From Brevibacillus ruminantium (GTDB lineage Bacteria; Bacillota; Bacilli; Brevibacillales; Brevibacillaceae): a stretch of DNA of 64,000 nt. The stretch lies in assembly GCF_023746555.1 (NCBI RefSeq), contig NZ_CP098755.1, positions 3,111,001 to 3,175,000 of the forward strand, in the 5' to 3' direction. Under the pieces are notes generated by a model. It saw only the letters and a list, made by a program, of their open reading frames with translations. It did no database searches and was not told where the DNA came from. The position numbers and the translations under genes are program-made. Positions 17,032 to 24,999 of the stretch are shown here, in pieces (within the stretch, counting starts at the first letter, position 1; each line of letters opens with the position of its first letter).

Positions 17032-17565
17032 TTACGAAAACACATAAGATACGATCACCAGGGAAAAGATGACTCCGGCCAAATCAGACCATAACCCCAC
17101 ACGCAAGGCATAGGCGGAGTTGCGGATTCCCACTGCACCGAAATAGACTGTCAGAACATAAAGAGTGGTATCGGTACTCCCCTGCATCGTGGCTGCCAAT
17201 CTTCCCAAGAAAGAGTCGGGCCCGTACTGCGCGATCATATCTGTCGCTATCGCGAGCGAACCCGTACCAGTTATGGGACGCAAGAGGGCAAGCGGAACAA
17301 TCTCCTTCGGGATATGCAGGAAAGTTAGCAACGGTGCTAAAAAGGAGAGCAGCCAGTCCAGCGCCCCAGACTCGCGAAACATCGTTACCGCCACCATCAT
17401 CGCGATCAAGTGTGGGAGGATGCGGATCGTTGTGGTCAAACCACCTCTTGCCCCTTCGACAAATGTCTCATAAACCGGGACGCTTTTGCTCCAACCATAC
17501 ACCAAGATGAAGGCGATCATGACAGGAATCGCCCATAGAGAGATCAGCGATATCCATTGGTACAT
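17032..17565 (-). CDS. spmB: Spore maturation protein B
   Basis: Nucleoside-recognition (Gate) domain membrane protein needed, with SpmA, for proper spore-core dehydration. I start it at ATG 17565 (MYQWISLISLW), with GGGAGGG upstream, giving 177 residues like B. subtilis SpmB; further upstream sequence lies inside spmA-adjacent DNA. Five or so membrane helices; the Gate signature includes LRPITGTGSLAI and GSTDTTLYVLTVYFG. Last gene of scpA-scpB-dacB-spmA-spmB. Confidence 0.93.
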   Translation of the reverse strand: MYQWISLISLWAIPVMIAFILVYGWSKSVPVYETFVEGARGGLTTTIRILPHLIAMMVAVTMFRESGALDWLLSFLAPLLTFLHIPKEIVPLALLRPITGTGSLAIATDMIAQYGPDSFLGRLAATMQGSTDTTLYVLTVYFGAVGIRNSAYALRVGLWSDLAGVIFSLVIVSYVFS

Positions 17566-17578
17566 GCGGGTGCCCTCC

Positions 17579-18169
17579 CTATCCTGATTTACGGTGGTAC
17601 CGGTAACGATGCCAACGATCCAGTCCCAAGGCAACGATGGTGGCACCAAAGGAAGCAAGCAGGGTGGTACCGACGATCTCTACCGGATTGGCTGAGCCGT
17701 ATTGCATGCGGATGGCAATCATCGTCGTCGGAATCAAGGTAATGCTGGCCGTATTGATCGCAAGAAGGGTACACATGGCCGGCGTTGCGTTTTTTTTGTC
17801 AGGATTCAGCTTTTGCAGCTCTTCCATCGCTTTTAGCCCCATCGGCGTGGCCGCATTCCCCAGCCCGAGCAGATTGGCACTCATGTTGGACAAAATATAG
17901 CCCATCGCCGGATGCCCCTTCGGTACGTCGGGAAAAAGTCTGCTGATGATTGGAGACAGCAGGCGCGCAAGTCCTTCCAACAGACCAGCCTTTTCCGCAA
18001 TCCGCATCATCCCCATCCAGAAAGCAAGCACACTAAGCAGTCCAAAACAAACGGTCACACCCGTTTTCGCTCCTTCAAAAGCAGCCTGGTTAACGGCTTC
18101 AATCCTGCCATTCACTGCAGCTACGACAATACTGATAACGATCAGGGCTAACCAGATGACATTAAGCAC
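17579..18169 (-). CDS. spmA: Spore maturation protein A
   Basis: Membrane protein of 196 residues with a nucleoside-recognition (Gate) domain, partner of SpmB in spore-core dehydration. It shows the SpmA signature LGLGNAATPMGLKAMEEL and NTASITLIPTTMIAIR, and about five membrane helices. It overlaps dacB by 8 bp and precedes spmB by 13 bp, so the three sporulation genes are translationally linked. Confidence 0.94.
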   Translation of the reverse strand: MLNVIWLALIVISIVVAAVNGRIEAVNQAAFEGAKTGVTVCFGLLSVLAFWMGMMRIAEKAGLLEGLARLLSPIISRLFPDVPKGHPAMGYILSNMSANLLGLGNAATPMGLKAMEELQKLNPDKKNATPAMCTLLAINTASITLIPTTMIAIRMQYGSANPVEIVGTTLLASFGATIVALGLDRWHRYRYHRKSG

Positions 18170-19328
18170 TCCACATCCCCCCCGCCATGATCTCCCAGAG
18201 ACGACGCCAGAAGGACAGGTACTTGCTGCTTACAGCCATGGTCGGAGTATCGTCCTGAACCGTAAGCGGAATTTTCCTGATCAATTGGTCCCCCAGGTGT
18301 ATGTGCAAAAAGCCTACATGGCTTCCTGCCGGCTCTTTGTGTATGTTTTTCTTGAGCAGCACCACCTGCTTTTTTATCTGTTCCGATTCACCCGCCCGCA
18401 GTGGGTACACCCATTCGTTCAGCGCGGACAGCCGGATTGTTTCACCATTTGGCGCGAGACTCGTTTCAATCGTCTCCCCCTTTTCTACGATCATCGTCGG
18501 AGAGAATTGCTTGAAACCCCAATCCATCAGCATCATGGAGTCATTCCAATCGTCAGGTGCGTTTAACGTTATGGTTGCCAACTGTCTACCGTCCCTCGTT
18601 GCTGAAGATGCCAGACATCTTTTGGCCAGCTTGGTATAGCCCGTTTTCACTCCATCCGCTCCTTGATACAGGTGAAGCAGCTTGTTTTTGTTTTGCAACC
18701 GCCGATCGTACTCTTCACCCTCCCAGGAGATATTTTTCACCTTGGTAGACACGATCTGCCGAAATAGCGGATTCTTCAAGGCGTAAGCGGACAGCTTTGC
18801 CATATCTTCGGCCGTAGAATAATGCATATTGCTGTCATCGAGGCCGTGTGGATTGGTAAAATTGGTTTGGCTCATTCCAAGCATCGCGGCCTTTTCATTC
18901 ATCAAGTAGACAAAACCCGGGACCGAGCCTCCCACGTGATTGGCGACCGTTACCGCAGCGTCATTTCCGGACCGCAGCATGAGTCCGTAGAGAAGCTCTT
19001 CCAAGGTCAGCTTCTCTCCATTTTTCAGATAAATCGAGGAACCTTCCACGCCGACGGCTTCCTTCGGGACGCTGACAATATCATCCATTCGTCCGTTTTC
19101 AATGGCCACGATTGCTGTCATCGTTTTGGTCAAGCTGGCAATCCGCATCTTTTTCGTGCCATTTTTGGAATACAGGATTCGTCCGCTCGCCACGTCGATC
19201 AATGCCGCTGCCTCTGCAGATATTCCCGGGACTGAAGGTGCGGCATCCACCTTTCCTGCTATAGGTGCCATTAGCAGGAAAAAAAGAAAAACGACGAGTA
19301 CGCCGGACAGATGTTTCCGTACGTTCAT
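18162..19328 (-). CDS. dacB: D-alanyl-D-alanine carboxypeptidase (PBP5*-type, spore cortex)
   Basis: Class C low-molecular-mass penicillin-binding protein that trims peptide side chains of cortex peptidoglycan during sporulation. From ATG 19328 (MNVRKHLSG, GGGGAGG upstream) it has 388 residues: signal peptide (about 1-29), the serine peptidase S11 domain with SLTK (S65, K68), SGN and KTG motifs, a beta-rich C-terminal domain, and a terminal amphipathic helix for membrane binding. Its position before spmA-spmB matches the B. subtilis dacB operon, which is sigma-E dependent. Confidence 0.93.
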   Translation of the reverse strand: MNVRKHLSGVLVVFLFFLLMAPIAGKVDAAPSVPGISAEAAALIDVASGRILYSKNGTKKMRIASLTKTMTAIVAIENGRMDDIVSVPKEAVGVEGSSIYLKNGEKLTLEELLYGLMLRSGNDAAVTVANHVGGSVPGFVYLMNEKAAMLGMSQTNFTNPHGLDDSNMHYSTAEDMAKLSAYALKNPLFRQIVSTKVKNISWEGEEYDRRLQNKNKLLHLYQGADGVKTGYTKLAKRCLASSATRDGRQLATITLNAPDDWNDSMMLMDWGFKQFSPTMIVEKGETIETSLAPNGETIRLSALNEWVYPLRAGESEQIKKQVVLLKKNIHKEPAGSHVGFLHIHLGDQLIRKIPLTVQDDTPTMAVSSKYLSFWRRLWEIMAGGMWSA

Positions 19329-19415
19329 AACGTCCTCCCCATTTTGCGTTACCGGCAGTTTGTACCAGTATATGGGGACGAGACATTCGTTAGTACCGAA
19401 TCTGTCCAAGCATAG

Positions 19416-20000
19416 CTAGTCGTTTCCAGGTTCTTCCGTAGAGCCAAAGAGTGCCGCTGCCTCTGCTCTCGCTTCCTCGATGTTTACATGTACCGGTGGT
19501 TCTGGTAAATCGCTCAGTTCTCTCAGGCCAAAATGTTCGAGAAATTCTTTGGTCGTCGCATACAGGATCGGTCGGCCTACTCCTTCAGCTCTGCCCGCCT
19601 CTTTGATCAAGAGCTTGGAAAGCAGGGTGTTCAGGGCCTTCTCACATTTTACCCCGCGAATCTCTTCGATTTCCGAGCGCGTTATCGGCTGACGATAAGC
19701 GACGATCGCCAATGTTTCCAAAGCCGCTTGAGAAAGCGTGGATTGGCTCGGCGATGTCGCCAGCTTTTCAAAGAAAGGGACGTGCTCAGGCAGCGTTGTC
19801 AATTGGTACGCCTTGGCGACTTCAACGATTTGTATGCCTCTTCCCGCCCTGCGAAAATCAGCCTTCATATCTTCAATCAGGTCGACGACTTCTTCTTCCG
19901 GTATTTCGATGATCTCACTGATTTGTTTGGCGTCAATGCCCTCATCACCTGAAATAAAAAGCAAGCCCTCAATGACGCTTTTCAGCTTGTCATAGTCCAT
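19416..20000 (-). CDS. scpB: Chromosome segregation and condensation protein ScpB
   Basis: Kite-family subunit of the SMC-ScpA-ScpB condensin complex. Two tandem winged-helix domains (about 1-85 and 90-165) with the typical [20 protein letters not shown] in the second. The start at 20000 (MDYDKL) is 9 nt after AAGGAGG; an ATG six bases earlier would be too close. It overlaps scpA by 11 bp. Confidence 0.95.
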   Translation of the reverse strand: MDYDKLKSVIEGLLFISGDEGIDAKQISEIIEIPEEEVVDLIEDMKADFRRAGRGIQIVEVAKAYQLTTLPEHVPFFEKLATSPSQSTLSQAALETLAIVAYRQPITRSEIEEIRGVKCEKALNTLLSKLLIKEAGRAEGVGRPILYATTKEFLEHFGLRELSDLPEPPVHVNIEEARAEAAALFGSTEEPGND

Positions 20001-20757
20001 CCACATGGGCCTCCTTTTCAGATTGCTCACAGATCATGATGTCTTGAAAAAGCTTGTTTTGGACACACGTCACGTGCTTGGCCTTCATCAGTTCAAGCAA
20101 GGCGAGAAAGGTCGTAACAATTTCCGTACGGGTCGGATTTTCAGAGAATAGCTGAAAAAATCGGACCATTCCCCCGCCCACTTTTACTAATTGGCGGATT
20201 TCCTTCATTCGCTCCTTGATCGAAATCTCATCCCGCGATACCTTGGCGACAGGATCAGTTTGGGATACGCGTTTGACCAGCTTCTCCAGCGCATGCAGCA
20301 AATCGTACAAGGAAACGTCTTTGATCGTATTCTCCTCTTCCCGAACGTAAGGTGCAAGATTTTCTGCCGGACGGGTGAACACCTGGTTCCGCCCAATTTC
20401 CATCTCACGCAAGTTTTCCGCAAGCATCTTGTAGCGCTTGTACTCCAAAAGGCGCTGAACCAGCTCTTCACGCGGATCAACCTCTTCGAAGTCCATATCC
20501 ATATGCGGTTGAAAAACATGCTCTTCCTTTCGGGGCAGCAGCAGCTTGCTTTTGATCGACAAAAGGGTAGCCGCCATCACGACAAACTCACTGGCTATAT
20601 CAAGCTGCAGCTCCTGCATCGTGTCAATCGTAGCCAAATACTGTTCCGTGATCTCTGCGATGGGAATATCGTAGATGTCCACTTCCGCCTTATCGATGAG
20701 ATGCAAAAGGAGGTCAAGCGGCCCTTCAAAAGAATCCAGTTTGATGCTGTACGACAC
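19990..20757 (-). CDS. scpA: Chromosome segregation and condensation protein ScpA
   Basis: Kleisin subunit that bridges the SMC heads. The N-terminal signature [12 protein letters not shown] (residues 9-20) and the C-terminal winged helix (about 180-250) that contacts the other SMC head are both present; 255 residues. Ends within the scpB start, so translation is coupled. It follows the M50 protease in reverse order (the protease gene lies 21 bp downstream in coordinate but upstream in transcription), suggesting one transcript protease-scpA-scpB-dacB-spmAB. Confidence 0.96.
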   Translation of the reverse strand: MSYSIKLDSFEGPLDLLLHLIDKAEVDIYDIPIAEITEQYLATIDTMQELQLDIASEFVVMAATLLSIKSKLLLPRKEEHVFQPHMDMDFEEVDPREELVQRLLEYKRYKMLAENLREMEIGRNQVFTRPAENLAPYVREEENTIKDVSLYDLLHALEKLVKRVSQTDPVAKVSRDEISIKERMKEIRQLVKVGGGMVRFFQLFSENPTRTEIVTTFLALLELMKAKHVTCVQNKLFQDIMICEQSEKEAHVDGL

Positions 20758-20778
20758 GACTTTTCCCTCGTTTCTTGA

Positions 20779-21453
20779 TTAGAACAACGATAAGATCGAT
20801 TTGGCCACGCTGCTCACCCAGGTGATGACCATCGTGAGCGGCAGATTGAGAATCAATCCCCGCAATGCCGGCAGAAAAATCAGCAGAAGCAACAGCCAAG
20901 GGCCGTAAATTTCCCATTTATGGAAGAATCCATCAAATCTGCGCGGGAGTAAAAAGCGCAAAATCTTTGAACCATCCAACGGGTGTATTGGCAAAAGGTT
21001 AAAGACAAACAATGCCGAGTTGATAACGACGCAATAAAAAAGCGTTTCACTGATGGCAATAGCCGCCATCTCGTTCATCGTCAAAAGTATTTGAGTCTTC
21101 CCGACCCAGCCGTAGATCGTCATGAAGAACACCGCGAGGATCAGGTTTACCAGCGGGCCCGCCGCAGCGACGTAGACAATCCCCATCCGCTTGTTGCCGC
21201 GAAAATTGATCGGATTGAAAGGCACCGGCTTGGCCCATCCAAACGGTCCAAACAAGATCAAAATCAGTCCAAAGGGATCGATATGCGGGATCGGATTGAC
21301 TGTCAGCCGTCCCTCCATTTTTGCTGTATCGTCACCAAGTTTCCACGCGACGTAAGCATGCGCCCACTCGTGCAAGGAAAAAGCGATGACAAAGGCGATC
21401 AAGCGAAACGGTACCGTCTCCCAGTCAAAGTGAAACAAGTTAGGAAAATCCAT
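20779..21453 (-). CDS. M50 family site-2-type metalloprotease
   Basis: Intramembrane zinc protease homologue of the rhomboid-independent site-2 family (YwhC-like), 224 residues. Zinc ligands are HEWAH (28-32) and the aspartate of NLLPIHPLDG (152-161), each in a membrane helix; six hydrophobic segments in all. No PDZ domain is present. Start at ATG 21453 behind GGAGGAGG. Its neighbours scpA-scpB and this protease are adjacent in many Bacillales; the substrate is unknown. Its ribosome-binding site lies in one arm of a long inverted repeat. Confidence 0.88.
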   Translation of the reverse strand: MDFPNLFHFDWETVPFRLIAFVIAFSLHEWAHAYVAWKLGDDTAKMEGRLTVNPIPHIDPFGLILILFGPFGWAKPVPFNPINFRGNKRMGIVYVAAAGPLVNLILAVFFMTIYGWVGKTQILLTMNEMAAIAISETLFYCVVINSALFVFNLLPIHPLDGSKILRFLLPRRFDGFFHKWEIYGPWLLLLLIFLPALRGLILNLPLTMVITWVSSVAKSILSLF

Positions 21454-21459
21454 TCCGTC

Positions 21460-21536
21460 CTCCTCCGTAAAATGGCTATTTACTAGAATACCAGCAGAAC
21501 GCCGGTGATACAAGCCCGGGCCTCACTACGGAGGAG
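21460..21536 (-). promoter_or_regulatory. Inverted repeat that can mask the protease ribosome site, with internal promoter
   Basis: CTCCTCCGTA (plus strand 21460-21469) and TACGGAGGAG (21527-21536) are perfect 10-bp complements; the downstream arm contains the ribosome-binding site of the M50 gene. Between the arms lies a likely promoter on the minus strand: TTGTAT (21513-21508), 17 bp, TATTCT with TGG before it (21490-21485). Only transcripts coming from azlD would contain both arms. Confidence 0.6.
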
Positions 21537-21543
21537 AATCGGC

Positions 21544-21867
21544 TCAATCCGATCCAAGGATTTTCGCCAAAATCACGGCAAGGAGACTTAAACCAAAGCC
21601 CAGAAAGACATTTTTCCAGAGAAGCATGATAAGTACACAAAGCAAGCTCGCCCCGACAAACAGCGGGTCCGCGCTAAATGCCCCCTCTTTTACAAACAGG
21701 GAAGGAAAAATCAGCCCGGCAAAGATGCCGATCGGGATCATTTCAAGCCCGTTTTTCAGGCGCGAGTTAAAAAATGAATCAGGCACCCTCAAAAACGCCC
21801 GGCGCGAGATGTAGGTAACACCTCCCATCGCGACAATCAAGAAAATGAGGTACAGTTCACTTTTCAT
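21544..21867 (-). CDS. azlD: AzlD family branched-chain amino acid export subunit
   Basis: Small (107-residue) membrane protein with four hydrophobic segments; the AzlD/LIV-E small subunit, which with AzlC exports branched-chain amino acids and analogues such as azaleucine. Family features include TYISRRAFLRVP and IPIGIFAGLIFPSLF. It overlaps azlC by 4 bp (ATGA), the usual arrangement. Confidence 0.9.
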   Translation of the reverse strand: MKSELYLIFLIVAMGGVTYISRRAFLRVPDSFFNSRLKNGLEMIPIGIFAGLIFPSLFVKEGAFSADPLFVGASLLCVLIMLLWKNVFLGFGLSLLAVILAKILGSD

Positions 21868-22589
21868 CCGGCAGGCTTCTCCCCTTCCACCATTTGGTTA
21901 CTCCCGGCAGGCATCCTCCAGTATCCCGCTGCAAAAGCGAGGACGCCTGCTGCCAGCACATGCAAACCATTGACGGACCATGCGCTGAGAAGGCACGCGG
22001 CTGCACCGCACCCCAAAAACACAGCTACCCGGACTTTAGAGCTTAACATGCCGACTGACAAGGCGAGAAACATCGCCGTAAAACTGTACTCGAGTCCAAA
22101 ACGGTGCGGGTCCGGCAACAGATGACCCGCTATGCTTCCCAGCCAAGTACCCAGCGCCCAAAACAAATGAAGGAAAAGACTGACCGACAAGATGTAAGCG
22201 GAATCGAAGCCGTACAAGCGAATCCGGTTATAGGTAATCGCATACTGTTCATCGGACATGAAGAAAGCAATCAGATTAGCGAACCTTCTGCTCTGTTTTG
22301 AGTAATACGGTGCAAGCGACAGACCCATGAGAAAATACCGCGAGTTGAGCAGCAACGTTACCAAGACCATCGCCCAAAAGCCGGCTCCTTCGGCCAGCAT
22401 GGGCAAAACGGCAAATTGGGCTGACCCGGCGTGAACGAAAAAGGACATCAGCACATTTTCCGCAGTAGACAAGCCAGCTTGCAAACCCAGCATGCCAAAA
22501 ATCCCACCAAACACCAAAAAGCTTACGCCGATCGGCACAGAGTCGACAATTCCCTGCTGCCAGGCTGGTCGACAAGCTTTTTCGCTCAT
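21864..22589 (-). CDS. azlC: AzlC family branched-chain amino acid permease
   Basis: Large subunit (241 residues) of the AzlCD exporter, with about six membrane helices. Conserved segments are SVPIGVSFLVFGGIFG and FFVHAGSAQFAVLPML near the N-terminus and FFMSDEQYAITYNR in the middle. It overlaps alaX by 4 bp (ATGA) and azlD by 4 bp, so alaX-azlC-azlD form one translationally coupled operon. Confidence 0.92.
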   Translation of the reverse strand: MSEKACRPAWQQGIVDSVPIGVSFLVFGGIFGMLGLQAGLSTAENVLMSFFVHAGSAQFAVLPMLAEGAGFWAMVLVTLLLNSRYFLMGLSLAPYYSKQSRRFANLIAFFMSDEQYAITYNRIRLYGFDSAYILSVSLFLHLFWALGTWLGSIAGHLLPDPHRFGLEYSFTAMFLALSVGMLSSKVRVAVFLGCGAAACLLSAWSVNGLHVLAAGVLAFAAGYWRMPAGSNQMVEGEKPAG

Positions 22590-23320
22590 CGGTTTTCACC
22601 CGCACTTGGAGGAATTGCCCGAACTTCGAGCCGTTTATTGTTCTTTCCCTTGCTCTTGATATCTGCGATCTCTAATGTGCCGATTTCCTTGGTGCGATTC
22701 ACGTGTGTTCCCCCGCATGCCTGTTCGTCAACCTTGTCAATGGTCACAAGCCGTAACTCCGTGACAGATGGAGGCAGCAGACTGATCATCGTTTTGATCA
22801 TGCCGGGAATCGCTTCTGCCTCCTCTCTGCTGACAGTCCGGTAAGTAATCGGGTGATCTTCTGCAATAATTTGATTGGCTTTCTCGACAATCTCACTGAC
22901 ATCCGCTCCTGTCAGGTCCTGCAATTGGTTAAAATCGATGCGGGCACGCTCCGAATAAATCTGATTGCCGGTACACAGCGCCCCGTATTTTTCATACACG
23001 ACAGCCCCCAGGACATGCAGCAGGCTATGGTGCCGCATGAGACCGTATCGGCGCGACCAATCGATTTTTGCCAGTATGGAGCCTGTCCGCACATTTTCCG
23101 CTCCTTTTACATAATGAACGATGGTCTCCCCTTCTTTTTTCACCTGGTAGACCTCAAATGCTTGTCCGTCTTGAATCAGCATGCCAGTATCGCACTCCTG
23201 GCCCCCGCCCGTCGGATAAAAAATCGTTTGATCCAGCACGATCTTCTCTCCCATGATTTCACAAACGTTCACAGTCAATTCCCGGATGTAGCTGTCCTCC
23301 AAAAATAAACGCTTTGTCAT
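22586..23320 (-). CDS. AlaX-type alanyl-tRNA editing protein
   Basis: Free-standing editing hydrolase of 244 residues related to the AlaRS second domain; it removes serine or glycine wrongly attached to tRNA-Ala. Visible are the YPTGGGQ motif (35-41), the first zinc/catalytic motif HxxxH (H98, H102) and the second CxxxH (C202, H206 in ACGGTHV). The N-terminal beta-barrel part makes it an AlaX-M/L type. Being first in an operon with the AzlCD exporter and preceded by a TrmB-like regulator suggests a role when a non-cognate amino acid accumulates. Confidence 0.9.
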   Translation of the reverse strand: MTKRLFLEDSYIRELTVNVCEIMGEKIVLDQTIFYPTGGGQECDTGMLIQDGQAFEVYQVKKEGETIVHYVKGAENVRTGSILAKIDWSRRYGLMRHHSLLHVLGAVVYEKYGALCTGNQIYSERARIDFNQLQDLTGADVSEIVEKANQIIAEDHPITYRTVSREEAEAIPGMIKTMISLLPPSVTELRLVTIDKVDEQACGGTHVNRTKEIGTLEIADIKSKGKNNKRLEVRAIPPSAGENR

Positions 23321-23338
23321 TCTTATCCCCCTAAAGAA

Positions 23339-23359
23339 GTTAGTTTTATAACTACTAAC
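23339..23359. promoter_or_regulatory. Operator-like inverted repeat before alaX
   Basis: GTTAGT (23339-23344) and ACTAAC (23354-23359) form an inverted repeat that covers a TATAAA -10-like element on the minus strand. It contains the word ATAACTACTA (23348-23357), which recurs exactly in front of the trmB-like gene. Confidence 0.55.
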
Positions 23360-23370
23360 GTGATGGCAAG

Positions 23371-23397
23371 AAAAAACGGTTCCTATTCGCTGAACCG
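23371..23397 (-). terminator. Terminator overlapping the trmB-like gene end
   Basis: On the minus strand CGGTTC (23397-23392) pairs with GAACCG (23382-23377) across 9 nt and is followed by six T. The left arm lies in the last codons of the regulator gene, so alaX-azlCD need their own promoter. Confidence 0.8.
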
Positions 23398-24195
23398 CTT
23401 TCCTGTTACGACTTCGGACAAAATTCGATTACCGCGCCAGAGCTTTTCCAGTTTTTCCGGGCCAAATTCACGTGTCAGTTCCTCGATCATGATGTCATGC
23501 CGTATGTATTCCACAGCCACCTGTACAAGCGCCGGGTCGGCGGTTTTCACTGCCCAAGCCATGCCGCCTTCGGAAAAGTGGGCGATCACTACCTCTTCCC
23601 TGTCCCGCGCTGCTATACTCAGGCGTCCCCCCATGCGCTCTTCAACGACCTTTGGCGACATGTAATTATGATGAAAGGTGTTGCCCAAGCGCTTCTCCTC
23701 ACTGCCAAACAGAATCGAGTAAACAGAAACACCTCTCCCCGCCAGGGCCTGCACGCAGGGCTGCAAAACCTCATGTTGCTGCTCCCATACAGAGAGCCAG
23801 CACTCCCGTTCGCTTCGCTCCATGACTCCCAGCATTTCGTTCAAGACAGGCCGCGATCCGCGAATATGCAAGATCACATCCATGTTTTCCGGCTGGCCCA
23901 TAGAACCGAGCGCTTCTTCGAGAAAATCAAAGGTTTCCTCAATGTCCTTGCGCAATCGCCCCATCAGTTCCTTGGCCGGCACCGGTGCATACCTCACCGG
24001 GTCGGAAGGAACCGTGTGGACCGCCCCTTTATCCAGCAGTTTGCCGAGCACTTCGTAAATCATGGAGCGAGGAACGCCCGTGCGCTTGCTTAATTCATAG
24101 CCCGTCACCGGAGAGCCTTGCAGCAAGCCTACGTAGGCCTTGCATTCGTACAAGGAAAAATTCAGTTTTTGCAGCTCTTTGTATATGTCCTCCAT
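23383..24195 (-). CDS. TrmB family transcriptional regulator
   Basis: Regulator of 270 residues starting at ATG 24195 (MEDIYKEL), with AGAGGTGA upstream. Residues about 1-75 are the TrmB winged helix (SLYECKAYVGLLQGSPVTGYELSKRTGVPRS shown in part: YELSKRTGVPRSMIYEVLGK); about 75-105 form a helical linker and the rest a phospholipase-D-like sensor domain of the kind found in TrmB proteins of Bacillales. No sugar-binding C-terminal domain of the archaeal type is evident. It lies just upstream of alaX-azlC-azlD in the same direction, and both promoters share a 10-bp word, so it probably regulates itself and that operon. Effector unknown. Confidence 0.85.
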   Translation of the reverse strand: MEDIYKELQKLNFSLYECKAYVGLLQGSPVTGYELSKRTGVPRSMIYEVLGKLLDKGAVHTVPSDPVRYAPVPAKELMGRLRKDIEETFDFLEEALGSMGQPENMDVILHIRGSRPVLNEMLGVMERSERECWLSVWEQQHEVLQPCVQALAGRGVSVYSILFGSEEKRLGNTFHHNYMSPKVVEERMGGRLSIAARDREEVVIAHFSEGGMAWAVKTADPALVQVAVEYIRHDIMIEELTREFGPEKLEKLWRGNRILSEVVTGKRFSE

Positions 24196-24216
24196 AGTCA
24201 CCTCTTTAGTCGTTTG

Positions 24217-24258
24217 TATGATAACTACTATTTATCATATCTCTCTATTCCCTGTCAA
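24217..24258 (-). promoter_or_regulatory. Promoter and palindromic operator of the trmB-like gene
   Basis: On the minus strand TTGACA (24258-24253) is followed after 16 bp by GATAAA. Overlapping and downstream lies an inverted repeat with perfect 8-bp arms, TATGATAA (24217-24224) and TTATCATA (24232-24239). The word ATAACTACTA (24221-24230) also occurs in front of alaX. Confidence 0.65.
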
Positions 24259-24372
24259 CTTTTTACTTTTTACTTTTGCCTGTTGCTGCCCCGGCGGAAA
24301 CTTAATCTCTACAGGCTGCATACAGAGCAGCCATATTTCTGCCCGTTTCCTCGCACATATTCCCGCCATGAA

Positions 24373-24404
24373 AATAAAAAAACCCGAGATGACGCTCTCG
24401 GGTT
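24373..24404 (-). terminator. Terminator of ppiB
   Basis: AACCCGAGA/TCTCGGGTT, a 9-bp stem with 6-nt loop (24381-24404), followed on the minus strand by TTTTTATTTT. Confidence 0.9.
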
Positions 24405-24430
24405 CGGTACACTGTGCTTTTAAAAGCTGT

Positions 24431-24865
24431 TTACTCCGAAATGGCAACTTCCTTCATTTTGTCGCCTTGCTTGATTTTGTCCACATTTTCCATGCCTTCT
24501 ACGACCTGTCCAAAAACAGTGTGAACGCCGTCCAGATGCGGGAATGCATCGTAGCAAATAAAGAACTGGCTGCCGCCGGTATCTTTTCCTGCGTGCGCCA
24601 TCGACAGGGCACCGCGAACGTGCTTGTGCGGGTTGTTAGCCGTTTCACATTTGATGGTATAGCCAGGACCGCCTGTTCCACTGCCGTACGGGCAGCCGCC
24701 TTGGGCTACAAATCCGGGGATGACGCGGTGAAAGGTCAATCCGTTGTAAAAGCCTTCGTTAATCAGTTTTTCAAAGTTGGCTACAGTACCCGGTGCTTCC
24801 TTGTCAAACAGTTCAATTTTGATCGAACCGCCATTTTCCAAATCGATGGTCGCGTATTTGCTCAT
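24431..24865 (-). CDS. ppiB: Cyclophilin-type peptidyl-prolyl cis-trans isomerase
   Basis: Cytosolic prolyl isomerase of 144 residues (start ATG 24865, MSKYATID, after AAAGGGGT). The cyclophilin core is present: [13 protein letters not shown] with the catalytic arginine, GSQFFIC and the [12 protein letters not shown] strand. No signal peptide. Monocistronic, with its own terminator. Confidence 0.94.
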   Translation of the reverse strand: MSKYATIDLENGGSIKIELFDKEAPGTVANFEKLINEGFYNGLTFHRVIPGFVAQGGCPYGSGTGGPGYTIKCETANNPHKHVRGALSMAHAGKDTGGSQFFICYDAFPHLDGVHTVFGQVVEGMENVDKIKQGDKMKEVAISE

Positions 24866-24999
24866 TATGTAAGAACCCCTTTCAGACATGAAAAGTATGT
24901 ACGAATTCGATTATACGCGAAACTGCCCAAAAAGGAAAACGGTTGCGAAACCATGAAGCCACCTTGCAACCAAAGAACGGGGCAAGGTGACTGTCTGTT

